Part shown: positions 1 to 14,369 of the stretch, one piece after another
Layout: every line of letters starts with the position of its first letter
How positions within the stretch are numbered: the first letter of the stretch is position 1
Source: Herbidospora cretacea
GTDB taxonomy: Bacteria > Actinomycetota > Actinomycetes > Streptosporangiales > Streptosporangiaceae
Reading direction: 5' to 3'
Assembly (NCBI RefSeq): GCF_001570605.1
Contig: NZ_BBXG01000008.1
Span: forward strand, 1 to 64,000
DNA length: 64,000 nt
The notes under the pieces: model-generated
Seen by the model: the letters and a program-made list of their open reading frames with translations, nothing else
Databases searched by the model: none
What the model was told of the DNA's origin: nothing
Translations under genes and position numbers: made by a program

Positions 1-315
1 GTCCCAGTGTGGCCGGTCGCCCTCTCAGGCCGGCTACCCGTCGTCGCCTTGGTAGGCCACTACCCCACCAACAAGCTGATAGGCCGCGAGCCCATCCCTG
101 ACCGAAAAAACTTTCCACACCCATCCGATGCCGGAAGATGTCGTATCCGGTATTAGACCCAGTTTCCCAGGCTTATCCCAGAGTCAGGGGCAGGTTACTC
201 ACGTGTTACTCACCCGTTCGCCGCTCGAGTACCCCGAAGGGCCTTTCCGCTCGACTTGCATGTGTTAAGCACGCCGCCAGCGTTCGTCCTGAGCCAGGAT
301 CAAACTCTCCAAAAG
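1..315 (-). rRNA. rrs: 16S ribosomal RNA, 5' part (cut by window edge)
   Basis: On the minus strand the sequence contains AGAGTTTGATCCTGGCTCAG followed by the ACGAACGCTGGCGGCGTGC block, the universal 5' end of bacterial 16S rRNA. The 5' end is placed at 315 by aligning AGAGTTTGATC to position 8 of the E. coli numbering. Only the first ~315 nt lie in the window; the gene continues off the left edge. Open reading frames drawn over this stretch are not genes. Confidence 0.97.
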
Positions 316-470
316 ATGTCTTCAGAGATGTTCTCCCAGCCAACATTCGTCATGAATGTCAACCAAAGGAATCCGTCATCAAATGACGGGGTTGTGCATC
401 ATGCACTGGCTTTTAGCACACTGTTGAGTTCTCAAGAAACGCACACGTCTGCCCACAGATACTTGCTGGG
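316..470 (-). promoter_or_regulatory. rRNA operon leader with boxA-like element and processing stems
   Basis: Reading on the minus strand towards 16S, positions 444-414 give TTTCTTGAGAACTCAACAG followed by TGTGC, the actinobacterial rrn leader element that includes boxA-type antitermination sequence. Downstream lie three short inverted repeats: GTGCAT/ATGCAC (about 394-406), CCGTCAT/ATGACGG (about 372-388) and ACATTC/GAATGT (about 333-350). These fit a leader folded for antitermination and RNase III processing. Assignment rests on motif and position. Confidence 0.85.
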
Positions 471-546
471 CGGTGATTCAACTTTACCGCAGTTCCCGAT
501 CGGATCTGACCGGAGCGGACCGCGCCGTTTCTGGCGCAACCCTTCA

Positions 547-575
547 AGCTTAGCTCTTCATCTCGTCCGTGTCCA
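547..575 (-). promoter_or_regulatory. rRNA promoter P2 (proximal)
   Basis: A -35 box TGGACA (570-575) and a -10 box TAAGCT (547-552) are separated by exactly 17 bp on the minus strand, about 230 bp upstream of mature 16S. Tandem promoters are usual for actinomycete rrn operons. The match is good, but no transcript data are available here. Confidence 0.6.
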
Positions 576-651
576 GTCGCCGTTTCCGGCTGATCGAACT
601 CGGTGGGATGTCCCTGGGTTCCGGCGCTGCCGTGTTCCCGGGGCGAAGAGA

Positions 652-680
652 ACATTAGGCAACGGGGAACCTCGCGTCAA
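652..680 (-). promoter_or_regulatory. rRNA promoter P1 (distal)
   Basis: A -35 box TTGACG (675-680) and a -10 box TAATGT (652-657) are separated by 17 bp on the minus strand. This is one of the best sigma-70/HrdB-type matches in the window. It starts transcription about 330 nt upstream of 16S. The remaining sequence up to the next gene (681-770) holds only short palindromes, such as GCCTTTTAAGGC at 717-728. Confidence 0.7.
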
Positions 681-770
681 ATCAGCGTTCACGCGGCGTT
701 TCCGCAGGTCAGAGCGGCCTTTTAAGGCGCCCATGACTCCCGGGACACGGGACTGTTACCCGCATCACAT

Positions 771-1547
771 TCAGGCGACTCTGAGTTCCTCGGCTTTGGC
801 CAGGTCGGCGGAGGCGTCCCGGGCGGAGTCGGCGGCCTGGTAGACCTCCGCGCGGACCTCGTACACCTCGGGAGAGTGCGGGGAGAGGGCGGCGGCGAGG
901 AAGCAGTCGGCGAGTGCCGTGAGCGGTTCGCCGAGCGCGAGGTTGGCGCGGGCGCGGAGCAGATGCACGCGGTGGGGGGCTGTGGCGGGCTGGCCAGCGA
1001 AGCCGAAGAAGCCGCTTCGGCCGGTGGCGATGACCTCGTCGCAGGCGGCCACCGCGCGGGCCGCCTCGCCCAGGATGAGCAGGCATTCCGCCCGGTCGAG
1101 CCGCGCGTCGCCGTCGTAGGACTCGGCGAAGGTCGACACGTCGAAGTCGGCCAGGGCGTCGGCGGGCCGGCCGAGGGCCAGGAAGACCCGGCCGCGGACG
1201 GCGTGCACGCTGATGTAGGTCGGGTCGAGGAGCAGGGCGCGTTCGGTGTCGGCCCACGCGCCGTCGAGGTCGCCGCTGAGGCAGCGGGGCATCGCGCGGG
1301 CGGTGTAGCCGGCCGCCGTCAGGCGGGTGGCCAGGGACTCCGTGGCGGCGATCTCCGCCTGGGCGTGGTCGCCGAGGCGGCACAGGAGCACCGCGCGGCG
1401 GCAGTGGGCCGCCGCCAGGTCCTCCTCGGAGAGGTCTCCGGCCACGGCCTGGTCCAGCTCCGCGAGGGCGGAGCGGTGATCACGGTCGGTTCCGAAGGCG
1501 ATGCCGCGGCGCGGCCGCGACGGTCCCGCCACATCACTGTCGAACAT
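771..1547 (-). CDS. TPR-like repeat protein of unknown role
   Basis: This 258-residue soluble protein is rich in Ala, Asp and Arg. It consists of helical repeats resembling tetratricopeptide units, for example segments around ALAELDQAVAGDLSEEDLAA, GDLDGAWADTERALLLDPTY and GRPADALADFDVSTFAESYD. No catalytic motif, signal peptide or membrane segment is visible. The ATG at 1547 is preceded by AGGTGAG at good spacing. It sits between tyrS and the rRNA promoters, in the same direction as both. TPR proteins usually act as scaffolds; a partner cannot be named. The family assignment is by pattern only. Confidence 0.8.
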   Translation of the reverse strand: MFDSDVAGPSRPRRGIAFGTDRDHRSALAELDQAVAGDLSEEDLAAAHCRRAVLLCRLGDHAQAEIAATESLATRLTAAGYTARAMPRCLSGDLDGAWADTERALLLDPTYISVHAVRGRVFLALGRPADALADFDVSTFAESYDGDARLDRAECLLILGEAARAVAACDEVIATGRSGFFGFAGQPATAPHRVHLLRARANLALGEPLTALADCFLAAALSPHSPEVYEVRAEVYQAADSARDASADLAKAEELRVA

Positions 1548-1611
1548 GTGCTCACCTATCGTCGCTGGTGGGGAGGGGTGCAGCAACGATAGGCCGGAGC
1601 GTTCAGAACTT

Positions 1612-1631
1612 CTGTGTACGAATTCACACAG
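1612..1631 (-). repeat. small inverted repeat after tyrS
   Basis: The arms CTGTGT and ACACAG are separated by 8 bp, just past the tyrS stop codon. It could be a weak terminator or an operator for the downstream TPR gene. There is no U-tract, so the function is uncertain. Confidence 0.3.
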
Positions 1632-1633
1632 GA

Positions 1634-2893
1634 CTAGACGAGCTCGACGCCCCCCAGCGTCTTCTTGCCGCGCCGGAGCACCAGGAAGCGCCCGTGCAGC
1701 AGGTCGTCCGACGTCGGGACGTAGTCCTCGTCGGTGACCTTGGCGTTGTTGAGGTAGGCCCCGCCCTCCTTGATGGCGCGCCGGGCCTCCGACTTCGACT
1801 TGGCGAGGCCGCTTTCGGCCAGGAGGTCGACGTAGGACGTGCCGAGAGAGGCGGTGGCCTTGGGGACCTCGGACAGGGCGGCGGCGAGCGTCGCGGCGTC
1901 GAGATCCTGGATCGAGCCCTGCCCGAACAGGGCCTTGGACGCCTCGATGGCGCGGGTGACCTCGTCGGCGCCGTGGACCATCGTGGTCAGTTCCTCGGCC
2001 AGCGCGCGCTGCGCCACACGGGCGAACGGGCGCTCCTCGACCGCCTTCGCCAGTTCCTCGATGCGTTCGCGGTCGAGGAAGGTGAAGACCTTGAGGAAGC
2101 GGATCACGTCGCGGTCGTCGGCGTTCAGCCAGTATTGGTAGAACGCGTAGGGCGAGGTCAGCGCCGGGTCGAGCCAGATGGAGCCACCGGCGGTCTTGCC
2201 GAACTTGGTGCCGTCGGCCTTGGTGATCAGCTTGCCGGTGTAGGCGTGGGTGTGGGCACCCTCGACGCGCCGGATCAGGTCGGTCCCGGCGGTGATGTTG
2301 CCCCACTGGTCGCTGCCGCCGACCTGGAGGGTGCAGCCGTTGCGGCGGTAGAGCTCCAGGTAGTCGTTGGCCTGAAGGATCTGGTAGCTGAACTCGGTGT
2401 AGCTGAGGCCCTCGCCGGCCAGCCGGGCCGAGACGGACTCGCGGCCGAGCATGCGGTTCACCGGGAAGTGCTTGCCGATGTCGCGCAGGAAGCCGATCGC
2501 CGACATCTCGGAGGTCCAGTCGAGGTTGGAGACCACCTGGGCGGCGTTGTCGCCCTCGAAGGACAGGAACCGCTCAAGCTGGACGCGGATCCGGCTCACC
2601 CAGTCGGCCACGACGTCTTCGCTGTTCAGAGACCGTTCGGTGCTCCGCCCCGAGGGGTCGCCGATGAGGCCGGTGGCACCGCCGACCAGGCCGATCGGCT
2701 TGTGGCCGGCCCGCTGGAAGCGGGTCAGGATGAGCAGGGTCGCCAGGTTGCCGACGTGAAGCGACGGAGCCGTCGGGTCGAACCCCGAATAGACCGTGAC
2801 CGGGCCGTCGGCCAGCGCCTTGCGCAGCGCTTCGACGTCGGTGGTCTGCGCGGTCACATCGCGCCATTCGAGCTCATCGAGGATGTCGGTCAC
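1634..2893 (-). CDS. tyrS: Tyrosine--tRNA ligase
   Basis: Cytoplasmic class I synthetase that charges tRNA-Tyr with tyrosine using ATP. The 419-residue product carries the HIGH-like HVGN at residues 46-49, the tyrosine-site segment [11 protein letters not shown] at 190-200, the KMSKS-like KFGKT at 230-234 and a C-terminal S4-type RNA-binding region. The GTG at 2893 is preferred over an upstream ATG that would add 20 residues: an AGGAA ribosome site precedes the GTG and the shorter start matches family N-termini. It follows mpg after an 82-bp gap with a hairpin. Identification is secure. Confidence 0.97.
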   Translation of the reverse strand: MTDILDELEWRDVTAQTTDVEALRKALADGPVTVYSGFDPTAPSLHVGNLATLLILTRFQRAGHKPIGLVGGATGLIGDPSGRSTERSLNSEDVVADWVSRIRVQLERFLSFEGDNAAQVVSNLDWTSEMSAIGFLRDIGKHFPVNRMLGRESVSARLAGEGLSYTEFSYQILQANDYLELYRRNGCTLQVGGSDQWGNITAGTDLIRRVEGAHTHAYTGKLITKADGTKFGKTAGGSIWLDPALTSPYAFYQYWLNADDRDVIRFLKVFTFLDRERIEELAKAVEERPFARVAQRALAEELTTMVHGADEVTRAIEASKALFGQGSIQDLDAATLAAALSEVPKATASLGTSYVDLLAESGLAKSKSEARRAIKEGGAYLNNAKVTDEDYVPTSDDLLHGRFLVLRRGKKTLGGVELV

Positions 2894-2969
2894 GGTTCCT
2901 GGCTTTCGCGTGAATAGGGCTGGTCGCCAAAACCCTATCGGCCGGTACGACACCGCGTCGCCACCATAA

Positions 2970-2988
2970 GCGCCGTCAGCGACGGCGC
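2970..2988 (-). terminator. hairpin overlapping the mpg stop codon
   Basis: GCGCCGTC and GACGGCGC form a perfect 8-bp stem with a 3-nt loop that spans the mpg stop. There is no U-tract. It may be an intercistronic stability element or a weak terminator between mpg and tyrS. Confidence 0.4.
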
Positions 2989-3584
2989 GGCACGTGGGGC
3001 CGGTAGGGCGACACCGTCGGGTCGCCGTCGAGCCAGAACCGCCAGGGGACGTCGGCCCCGGTGGAGACTCCCGTTCTCGGCCCTTCCATCACCTTCTCCG
3101 GTGAGATGCCCGAACCCTCGTGGACGCGGATGTCTCCGGAGACGCAGTCCTCGCCGTTGTGCTCCCGTCCGAAGCCCATGGCCACCGCCAGCCGGGCGGG
3201 TCCGCGCGCCAGGTCGCGGGGCTTCACGTCGGGGCCGCGCCGTTCCCGTGCCACGTCGAGGCCGGCGACGATCTCCCCCGCCCGCAGCAGCACCCCCGAA
3301 CCCGTTCCCGGCGGCAGGCAGGTGAGGTTGGCGCAGTAGTGCATCCCGTACGTGAAATAGACGTAGAGATGCCCCGGCGGCCCGAACATGACCGCGTTGC
3401 GCGGGGTCATGCCCCGGTAGGTGTGCGAGGCGGGGTCCTGGCCGGGCAGGCCGTAGGCCTCGGTCTCGGTGAGGCGGACCGCGACCGGCCCATGGACGAC
3501 CACCCTCCCCAGCAGGGAAGGGGCCACCTCATGGGCCGGCCGGTCGAAGAAGGACCGGTCGAGCGTCAGGCCCCAGTCGCCCAT
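2976..3584 (-). CDS. mpg: 3-methyladenine DNA glycosylase (AAG/MPG family)
   Basis: Base-excision repair enzyme that removes alkylated purines such as 3-methyladenine. The 202-residue length fits the family. Visible family features are the SLLGRVVV entry, the TETEAYG segment around residues 39-45, the [17 protein letters not shown] core and the LARGPARLA segment. Its start overlaps the end of argH by 19 nt, so it is translationally linked to the arginine operon, an arrangement also found in other actinomycetes. No role in arginine metabolism is implied. Confidence 0.92.
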   Translation of the reverse strand: MGDWGLTLDRSFFDRPAHEVAPSLLGRVVVHGPVAVRLTETEAYGLPGQDPASHTYRGMTPRNAVMFGPPGHLYVYFTYGMHYCANLTCLPPGTGSGVLLRAGEIVAGLDVARERRGPDVKPRDLARGPARLAVAMGFGREHNGEDCVSGDIRVHEGSGISPEKVMEGPRTGVSTGADVPWRFWLDGDPTVSPYRPHVPRRR

Positions 3585-4963
3585 GCGGCCTGGCCGTCGA
3601 CGAGCTCACGTAGAGCGGCGAGCTGGTCGCGGACCCGGTCGGGGGCGGTGCCGCCGTGGGCCTTGCGGGCGGCGAGGGCGCCGGGCACGTTCAGCACGTC
3701 GCGCACGTCGGGCGTGAAGTGCGGGGAGACCTTGAGGAGCTCCTCGTCGGTCAGGTCGCCGAGGTCCTTGTCGTTGACCTGGCACCACACGACGAGGTGG
3801 CCGACGGCCTCGTGGGCGTCGCGGAACGCCACGCCCTTGCGGACCAGCAGCTCGGCCAGGTCGGTGGCGAGGGCGAACCCGTCGGGCGCGCTCGACTCCA
3901 GGCGGGAGGTGTTGACCCGCATCGTGGAGACCAGGCCCGCCATCGCGGGCAGCACCAGGTTGAGGGTGTCGACCGCGTCGAACACGGGCTCCTTGTCTTC
4001 CTGGAGGTCCCGGTTGTAGGTGAGCGGCAGGCCCTTCAGCGTGGTCAGCATCGTCATCAGCGCGCCGATGAGACGCCCCGACTTGCCGCGCGCGAGCTCG
4101 GCGACGTCGGGGTTCTTCTTCTGGGGCATGATCGACGAGCCGGTCGAGTAGGCGTCGTCCATCTCGATCCAGCGGAACTCCTGCGAGGCCCACAGGACGA
4201 TCTCCTCGCCCAGCCGCGACAGGTGGATGCCGATCATCGCAGCGTCGAAGAGGAACTCGGCGGCGAAGTCGCGGTCGGCGACGGCGTCCATCGAGTTGGG
4301 CGCGGCCGAGTCGAAGCCCAGCTCCGCCGCCACGGCGATCGGGTCGAGCGGCAGCGAGGAACCGGCCAGCGCGCCCGAGCCCAGCGGGGAGACGGCCGCG
4401 CGCCTGTCCCAGTCGCGCAGGCGGTCGATGTCGCGGGTCAGCGGGTGGACGTGGGCCAGCAGCTGGTGGCCGAAGGAGACCGGCTGGGCGTGCTGGAGAT
4501 GGGTCATGCCGGGGGCGGCCGTGTCGGCGTGCTCCTCGGCCTGGCTCATCAGCGCGGTCTCCAGCTCCACGACGCGGGACACGATGGTCCGCACGTGGTC
4601 GCGCAGGTAGAGGCGCAGGTCGGTGGCGATCTGGTCGTTGCGGGAGCGTCCGGCGCGGAGCTTGCCGCCGAGGCTGCCGAGGCGTTCGAGCAGACCGCGT
4701 TCGAGAGCGGTGTGGACGTCTTCGTCGGCGACCGTGGGCCGGAAGTCGCCGGCCTTGCAGGCGGCCTCCAGGTCGTCGATCGCGGCCAGCATCCTGCCCA
4801 GCTCGTCGTTGGTGAGCAGACCGGCCCGGTTCAGCACGCGGGCGTGGGCGCGGGACGCCATCAGGTCATAGGGCACCAAGCGCCAGTCGAAGTGAACGCT
4901 CACCGACAGGCGGGTCAGCGCGTCGGCCGGCCCCCCTTCGAAACGGCCACCCCACAGCCGCAT
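3566..4963 (-). CDS. argH: Argininosuccinate lyase
   Basis: Last step of arginine synthesis: splits argininosuccinate into arginine and fumarate. It belongs to the fumarase/aspartase superfamily. The 465-residue product has the signature [12 protein letters not shown] at residues 275-286, THLQHAQ at 154-160 and SRND at 107-110. The ATG at 4961-4963 begins [10 protein letters not shown], the normal family N-terminus, and is preceded by GGAA; upstream in-frame starts are less likely. It lies 83 bp after argR, and that gap contains an ATCGGC/GCCGAT inverted repeat. argG is not present in this cluster. Confidence 0.97.
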   Translation of the reverse strand: MRLWGGRFEGGPADALTRLSVSVHFDWRLVPYDLMASRAHARVLNRAGLLTNDELGRMLAAIDDLEAACKAGDFRPTVADEDVHTALERGLLERLGSLGGKLRAGRSRNDQIATDLRLYLRDHVRTIVSRVVELETALMSQAEEHADTAAPGMTHLQHAQPVSFGHQLLAHVHPLTRDIDRLRDWDRRAAVSPLGSGALAGSSLPLDPIAVAAELGFDSAAPNSMDAVADRDFAAEFLFDAAMIGIHLSRLGEEIVLWASQEFRWIEMDDAYSTGSSIMPQKKNPDVAELARGKSGRLIGALMTMLTTLKGLPLTYNRDLQEDKEPVFDAVDTLNLVLPAMAGLVSTMRVNTSRLESSAPDGFALATDLAELLVRKGVAFRDAHEAVGHLVVWCQVNDKDLGDLTDEELLKVSPHFTPDVRDVLNVPGALAARKAHGGTAPDRVRDQLAALRELVDGQAAWATGA

Positions 4964-5046
4964 CGGCTTCCGTTCCGAGCTCACCGCAAACGCCCACCCT
5001 TCGAATACGTTCGTGTCCAATCGGCGACCTTAGCCGATGGTGATGC

Positions 5047-7637
<2,591 letters not shown>

Positions 7638-7641
<4 letters not shown>

Positions 7642-8525
7642 TCGATGTCTCCTTCGACTTCGTCCGGGACGACCAGGGTGCCGATGCCCTCATCGGTGAA
7701 GATCTCACGCAGCAGCACGTGGGGCTGCCGGCCGTCGACCACCTGGGCCCAGGGCACTCCCCCCTGAACGGCGCGCAGGCAGGCCTCCATCTTGGGGACC
7801 ATGCCGCTGGACAACCCGGGCAGCATCGCGGCCAGCTCCGTGGCGGAGATCCGGCGGATGACCTTGTCGCTGGCGGGCCAGTCGGCGTACAGGCCCTCGA
7901 CGTCGGTGAGGACCACCAGCTTGACCGCCGGGAGCGCGGTCGCGAGCGCGGCGGCCGCGGTGTCGGCGTTGACGTTGTAGATCTGCCCGTCTTCGCCGCG
8001 GGCGATCGAGGACACTACCGGGATGCGGCCGTCGTACACGAGGTTACGGACCGTGGCCGCGTTGACCTTGACGATCTCGCCGACCTGGCCGATGTCGACC
8101 GGCAGGCCGTCGACGACCGCGTGCTTGCGGACGGCGGTGAACAGGTGGGCGTCCTCGCCGGACATGCCGACCGCGAACGGGCCGTGCCGGTTGATCAGCC
8201 CCACGATGTCACGGTTGACCTGCCCGACGAGCACCATCCGGACGACCTTCATGGCCTCGGGCGTGGTGACCCTGAGCCCGGCGGTGAAGTGGGACGCGAT
8301 GCCGTGCAGGTCGAGTGCGGCGTTGATCTGCGGGCCGCCGCCGTGCACGATCACCGGGCGCATCCCCGCGTAGCGCAGGAACATGACGTCGTCGGCGAAC
8401 TTCTCCCGCAGGCTCTCGTCGGTCATGGCGTTGCCGCCGTACTTGATCACGACGACCGCGCCCTGGTGACGGGCCAGCCACGGCAGCGCCTCGATCAGCG
8501 CCTCGGACTTCTGCAGCGGGTTCAC
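7638..8525 (-). CDS. argB: Acetylglutamate kinase
   Basis: Phosphorylates N-acetylglutamate, usually the arginine-feedback-controlled step in cyclic pathways. The 295-residue amino-acid kinase has KYGGNAM near the N-terminus, the glycine-rich VHGGGPQIN and the C-terminal nucleotide-site region [10 protein letters not shown]. The GTG at 8525 overlaps the argJ stop as GTGA. The N-terminal helix before the kinase fold ([12 protein letters not shown]) fits the arginine-sensitive hexameric class; sensitivity itself is inferred. Confidence 0.96.
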
Positions 8526-9673
8526 GAGCTGTACGCCGAGTTCTCGTGGACGTACGCGGCCGTCAGGTCGGTCGTGTGGATGGTCGCGGAGTGGGGCCCG
8601 GCCGACAGGTCGGCGGTGACGTGGATGTCGCGCGGGCGCAGGTCGACCTTGGAGCGGTCGTCGCCGGCCGCGCCGCCCCGGCAGATCCAGATCCCGTTGA
8701 TCGCGACGTTGAGCCGGTCGGGCTCGAACTCGGCCTGGGTGGTGCCGATCGCCGACAGGACGCGGCCCCAGTTGGGGTCCTCGCCGTGCATGGCGCACTT
8801 GAACAGGTTGCTGCGGGCGACGGCCCGGCCGACCTCGACGGCGTCGGCGACGGAGGCGGCTCCGACGACCTCGATCGCGATGGCCTTGGAGGCGCCCTCG
8901 GCGTCGAGGAGCAGCTGGCGGGCCAGGTCGGCGCAGACCTCGGTGAGGCGCTTGGTGAACTCGGCCAGGTCGGGCTTGACGCCGGAGGCGCCGCTGGCCA
9001 TCAGGATCACGGTGTCGTTGGTGGACATGCAGCCGTCGGCGTCGAGCCGGTCGAAGGTGACCTCGGTCGCGGCGCGCAGCGCGGTGTCGCACTCCTCGGA
9101 GGTGAGGTCGGCGTCGGTGGTCAGCACCGACAGCATCGTGGCCAGCGCCGGGGCCAGCATGCCGGCGCCCTTGGCCATGCCGCCGACCATGTAGCCGGCG
9201 CCGCGGCGGAAGGCGATCTTGCTGACCGTGTCGGTCGTGCGGATCGCGTCGGCCGCCGCCACGCCGCCGTCGCGCGACAGCTGCCCGGCCGCGTCGACGA
9301 CGCCGCCGAGCAGCGCGTCCATCGGGAGGCGCTCGCCGATGAGCCCGGTGGAGCAGACCAGGATCTCGCCGGCCGAGTCGCCGATGACCTCGGCGACCTT
9401 CTCGGCGGTGGCGTGGGTGTCCTGGAACCCGGCGGGGCCGTTGCAGGCGTTGGCGCCGCCGGAGTTGAGCACCACGGCCTTGACCCGGCCGCCGCTGACG
9501 ACCTGCTCCGACCAGACGACCGGGGCGGCCTTCACGCGGTTGCGGGTGAACACGGCCGCCGCCGCGCGCGAGGGTCCGTCGTTGACGACGAGGGCGAGGT
9601 CGCGGTGCTCACCGGGCTTGATGCCGGCGTTGATCCCGGTGGCCCGGAATCCCAGGGGGGCGGTCACGCTCAT
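8522..9673 (-). CDS. argJ: Glutamate N-acetyltransferase / amino-acid acetyltransferase
   Basis: Transfers the acetyl group from N-acetylornithine to glutamate, closing the acetyl cycle. Bifunctional members also use acetyl-CoA. The 383-residue precursor contains the self-cleavage site [14 protein letters not shown] at residues 168-181, with T179 the expected N-terminal nucleophile of the beta chain. The ATG at 9673 follows a GAGGAG site 31 bp after argC. Whether it is mono- or bifunctional cannot be judged from sequence; no argA is seen nearby. Confidence 0.95.
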   Translation of the reverse strand: MSVTAPLGFRATGINAGIKPGEHRDLALVVNDGPSRAAAAVFTRNRVKAAPVVWSEQVVSGGRVKAVVLNSGGANACNGPAGFQDTHATAEKVAEVIGDSAGEILVCSTGLIGERLPMDALLGGVVDAAGQLSRDGGVAAADAIRTTDTVSKIAFRRGAGYMVGGMAKGAGMLAPALATMLSVLTTDADLTSEECDTALRAATEVTFDRLDADGCMSTNDTVILMASGASGVKPDLAEFTKRLTEVCADLARQLLLDAEGASKAIAIEVVGAASVADAVEVGRAVARSNLFKCAMHGEDPNWGRVLSAIGTTQAEFEPDRLNVAINGIWICRGGAAGDDRSKVDLRPRDIHVTADLSAGPHSATIHTTDLTAAYVHENSAYSS

Positions 9674-9704
9674 GACGAGGTCTCCTCATCTCCAGAACCG
9701 GACA

Positions 9705-12544
<2,840 letters not shown>

Positions 12545-12606
12545 TCGACGGCCCGCACCCTCCGGTGGAACCGTGAGGCCATCCCGACGAGGAAGGACCT
12601 CACGAC

Positions 12607-12954
12607 ATGACCGACTACACCGCCATCGTGGACCGCAGCCTGACCGCCTGGAACGAGACCGACGCCGAGGCCCGCGCCAAGGCCGTCGCGGCGTCGTGGA
12701 CCGAGACCGCCCGCTTCGCCGACCCCCTCGCCGACCTGACCGGCCACGACCAGATCAGCGCCTTCATCGGCCAGGTCCACCAGCGGTTCCCCGGCCTGCC
12801 GCTGAGGCGCGGCGAGATCCTCGACGGCCACCACGACACGGTACGGTTCACCTGGACCCTCGGCCCCGAGGGCGGTGAGCCGGTGGTGCGGGGCTACGAC
12901 GTGCTGGTCCTCGACGGCGACCGGATCGCGCTGCAGCTCGGCTTCTTCGACTGA
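12607..12954 (+). CDS. NTF2-like / SnoaL-like domain protein
   Basis: This 115-residue protein has the alpha+beta-barrel pattern of the NTF2/SnoaL superfamily: an N-terminal helix (YTAIVDRSLTAWNE), TARFADPL, GHDQISAFIGQVHQRFPG and an alternating-strand C-terminal half. Members are small cyclases, isomerases or ligand-binding proteins; no specific reaction can be assigned. AGGAAGGACC precedes the ATG. It lies 62 bp after the acyl-CoA synthetase and is probably cotranscribed with it, which might suggest a related lipid substrate (inference). Confidence 0.85.
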   Translation: MTDYTAIVDRSLTAWNETDAEARAKAVAASWTETARFADPLADLTGHDQISAFIGQVHQRFPGLPLRRGEILDGHHDTVRFTWTLGPEGGEPVVRGYDVLVLDGDRIALQLGFFD

Positions 12955-12999
12955 AAACCGGTTGCAAAGCTTTCGGGGAATCGGCCAATCTGGCCGTTC

Positions 13000-14295
13000 G
13001 TGGTCAAAAGTTCGCTCGCCTTCCTCCGACGCCTGAAGATGGACGTCAGCCCCCTGCGCTCCTCCCGCGACTTCCGCCTGTTGCTGGGATCGGCCTCGGT
13101 CACCATGGTCGGGGCGTTCATCACCCTGGTCGCGGTGCCCTACCAGATGAAGGAGCTCACCGGCTCCTACCTCGCGGTCGGCCTGGTGAGCGTGGCCGAG
13201 TTCGTCCCAATGGTCGTCTGCGGACTGTGGGGCGGCGCCATCGCCGACTCGATGGACCGCCGCAAGATCATCATCACCACGGAGATCGGCCTCTGCCTGA
13301 CCGCCGTCCTGCTGATGGTCAACGCCCTCCTCCCGAACCCCCAGATCTGGGTTCTGTACGTGGTGGGCGCCCTCACCGCCGGTCTGTACAGCGTGCGGGG
13401 GCCGAGCGAGCAGGCCGTGATCAACCAGGTGCTCAAGCTGGAGCAGATGGGCGCCGCGTTCGCCCTCCAGGGCCTGGTCCGCAGCGTGGGCGGCATCGCG
13501 GGCCCGGCGCTGGGCGGCCTGATCGTCGTGTCGTTCGGCGTGGCCCCGTCCTACGGCGTCAACGTGGCGACGTTCCTGATCTCGCTGATCATGCTGTTCC
13601 GGGTGGCCCCGATGGCCCGCCGGAGCGAGGTCACCCAGCCGGCGTCCCTGGCCTCGCTCGTCGAGGGGGTCAGGTACGCCGTCCGCCGCCCCGACCTGAT
13701 GGGCACCTACGTGGTCGACATCGCGGCCATGTTCTTCGCCATGTCGAACGCGCTCTACCCGTTCATGGCCGAGCAGTTCGGCGGCGGGCACGAGCAGATC
13801 GCCCTCGGCCTGCTGTACGCCTCGGCCGGGATCGGCTCGGTGCTCGCCTCGGTGACCTCGGGGTGGACCGCCCACGTCCACCGCCACGGGCTGGCGGTGA
13901 TCGTCGCGGCGCTGCTGTGGGGCGCGGCCGTCGCGGTGGCCTCGGTGATGCCCAACATCTGGCTGATGATCGTCTTCCTGACCTTGGCGGGCGGGGCGGA
14001 CATGATCAGCGGCATCTTCCGGGGGACCATCTGGAACCAGACCATCCCCGACGAATACCGGGGCCGGCTGGCCGGGATCGAGCTGCTGTCCTACTCGACC
14101 GGCCCGATGCTCGGCAACGCGCGGGCCAGCGCGATGGCCGAGTACGGCGGGGCCCGCTTCTCCCTGGGCGCGGGCGGCCTGCTGTGCATGGGCGGCGTCC
14201 TGGCCATGGCCGCGATCCTGCCGAAGTTCCGCAAGTACGACGCCCGCACCGACGAGTACGCCGAGGCGCAGCGCGTGGCGCGGGCCTCGGTCTGA
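13000..14295 (+). CDS. MFS transporter, EntS/MFS_3-like exporter
   Basis: Integral membrane protein of 431 residues with about 11-12 hydrophobic segments. It has the cytoplasmic loop motif GAIADSMDRRK after TM2 and the LVRSVGGIAGPALGGL segment typical of the MFS_3 drug and siderophore exporter branch. The substrate is unknown. The start is GTG at 13000, with TTGCAA/CAATCT-like promoter elements directly upstream that could give a leaderless transcript. An in-frame ATG at 13039 is the alternative. The end overlaps tandem 13-bp repeats. Confidence 0.88.
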   Translation: MVKSSLAFLRRLKMDVSPLRSSRDFRLLLGSASVTMVGAFITLVAVPYQMKELTGSYLAVGLVSVAEFVPMVVCGLWGGAIADSMDRRKIIITTEIGLCLTAVLLMVNALLPNPQIWVLYVVGALTAGLYSVRGPSEQAVINQVLKLEQMGAAFALQGLVRSVGGIAGPALGGLIVVSFGVAPSYGVNVATFLISLIMLFRVAPMARRSEVTQPASLASLVEGVRYAVRRPDLMGTYVVDIAAMFFAMSNALYPFMAEQFGGGHEQIALGLLYASAGIGSVLASVTSGWTAHVHRHGLAVIVAALLWGAAVAVASVMPNIWLMIVFLTLAGGADMISGIFRGTIWNQTIPDEYRGRLAGIELLSYSTGPMLGNARASAMAEYGGARFSLGAGGLLCMGGVLAMAAILPKFRKYDARTDEYAEAQRVARASV

Positions 14296-14319
14296 CAGGT
14301 CTGAGGGGTCTGACAGGTC
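14289..14319. repeat. two direct copies of GGTCTGACAGGTC
   Basis: The 13-bp unit GGTCTGACAGGTC occurs at 14289-14301 and again at 14307-14319 (18-bp period). The first copy includes the MFS stop codon. It may be a local slippage duplication; no function is evident. Confidence 0.6.
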
Positions 14320-14369
14320 CGGCATGCCGCGGACGACGAGACCGCTCGACGCCGCGGATCGTGCGCTGT

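Noticed and set aside
481-510. Third rRNA promoter with -10 TAAAGT at 481-486
   Set aside because: The -10 is fair but no recognisable -35 exists at 16-19 bp; kept only as a weak possibility.
1568-2917. Long plus-strand frames opposite tyrS, argH, alaS, relA and other genes (up to about 1,190 codons, e.g. 31247-34816)
   Set aside because: They lie antisense to well-identified genes, are Gly/Val/Arg-rich shadow translations and have no conserved motifs. High GC with strong third-position bias produces such open frames.
4998-5009. CGAATACGTTCG upstream of argH as an SOS box
   Set aside because: The half sites are 2 bp too close and one base is wrong compared with CGAAC-N4-GTTCG.
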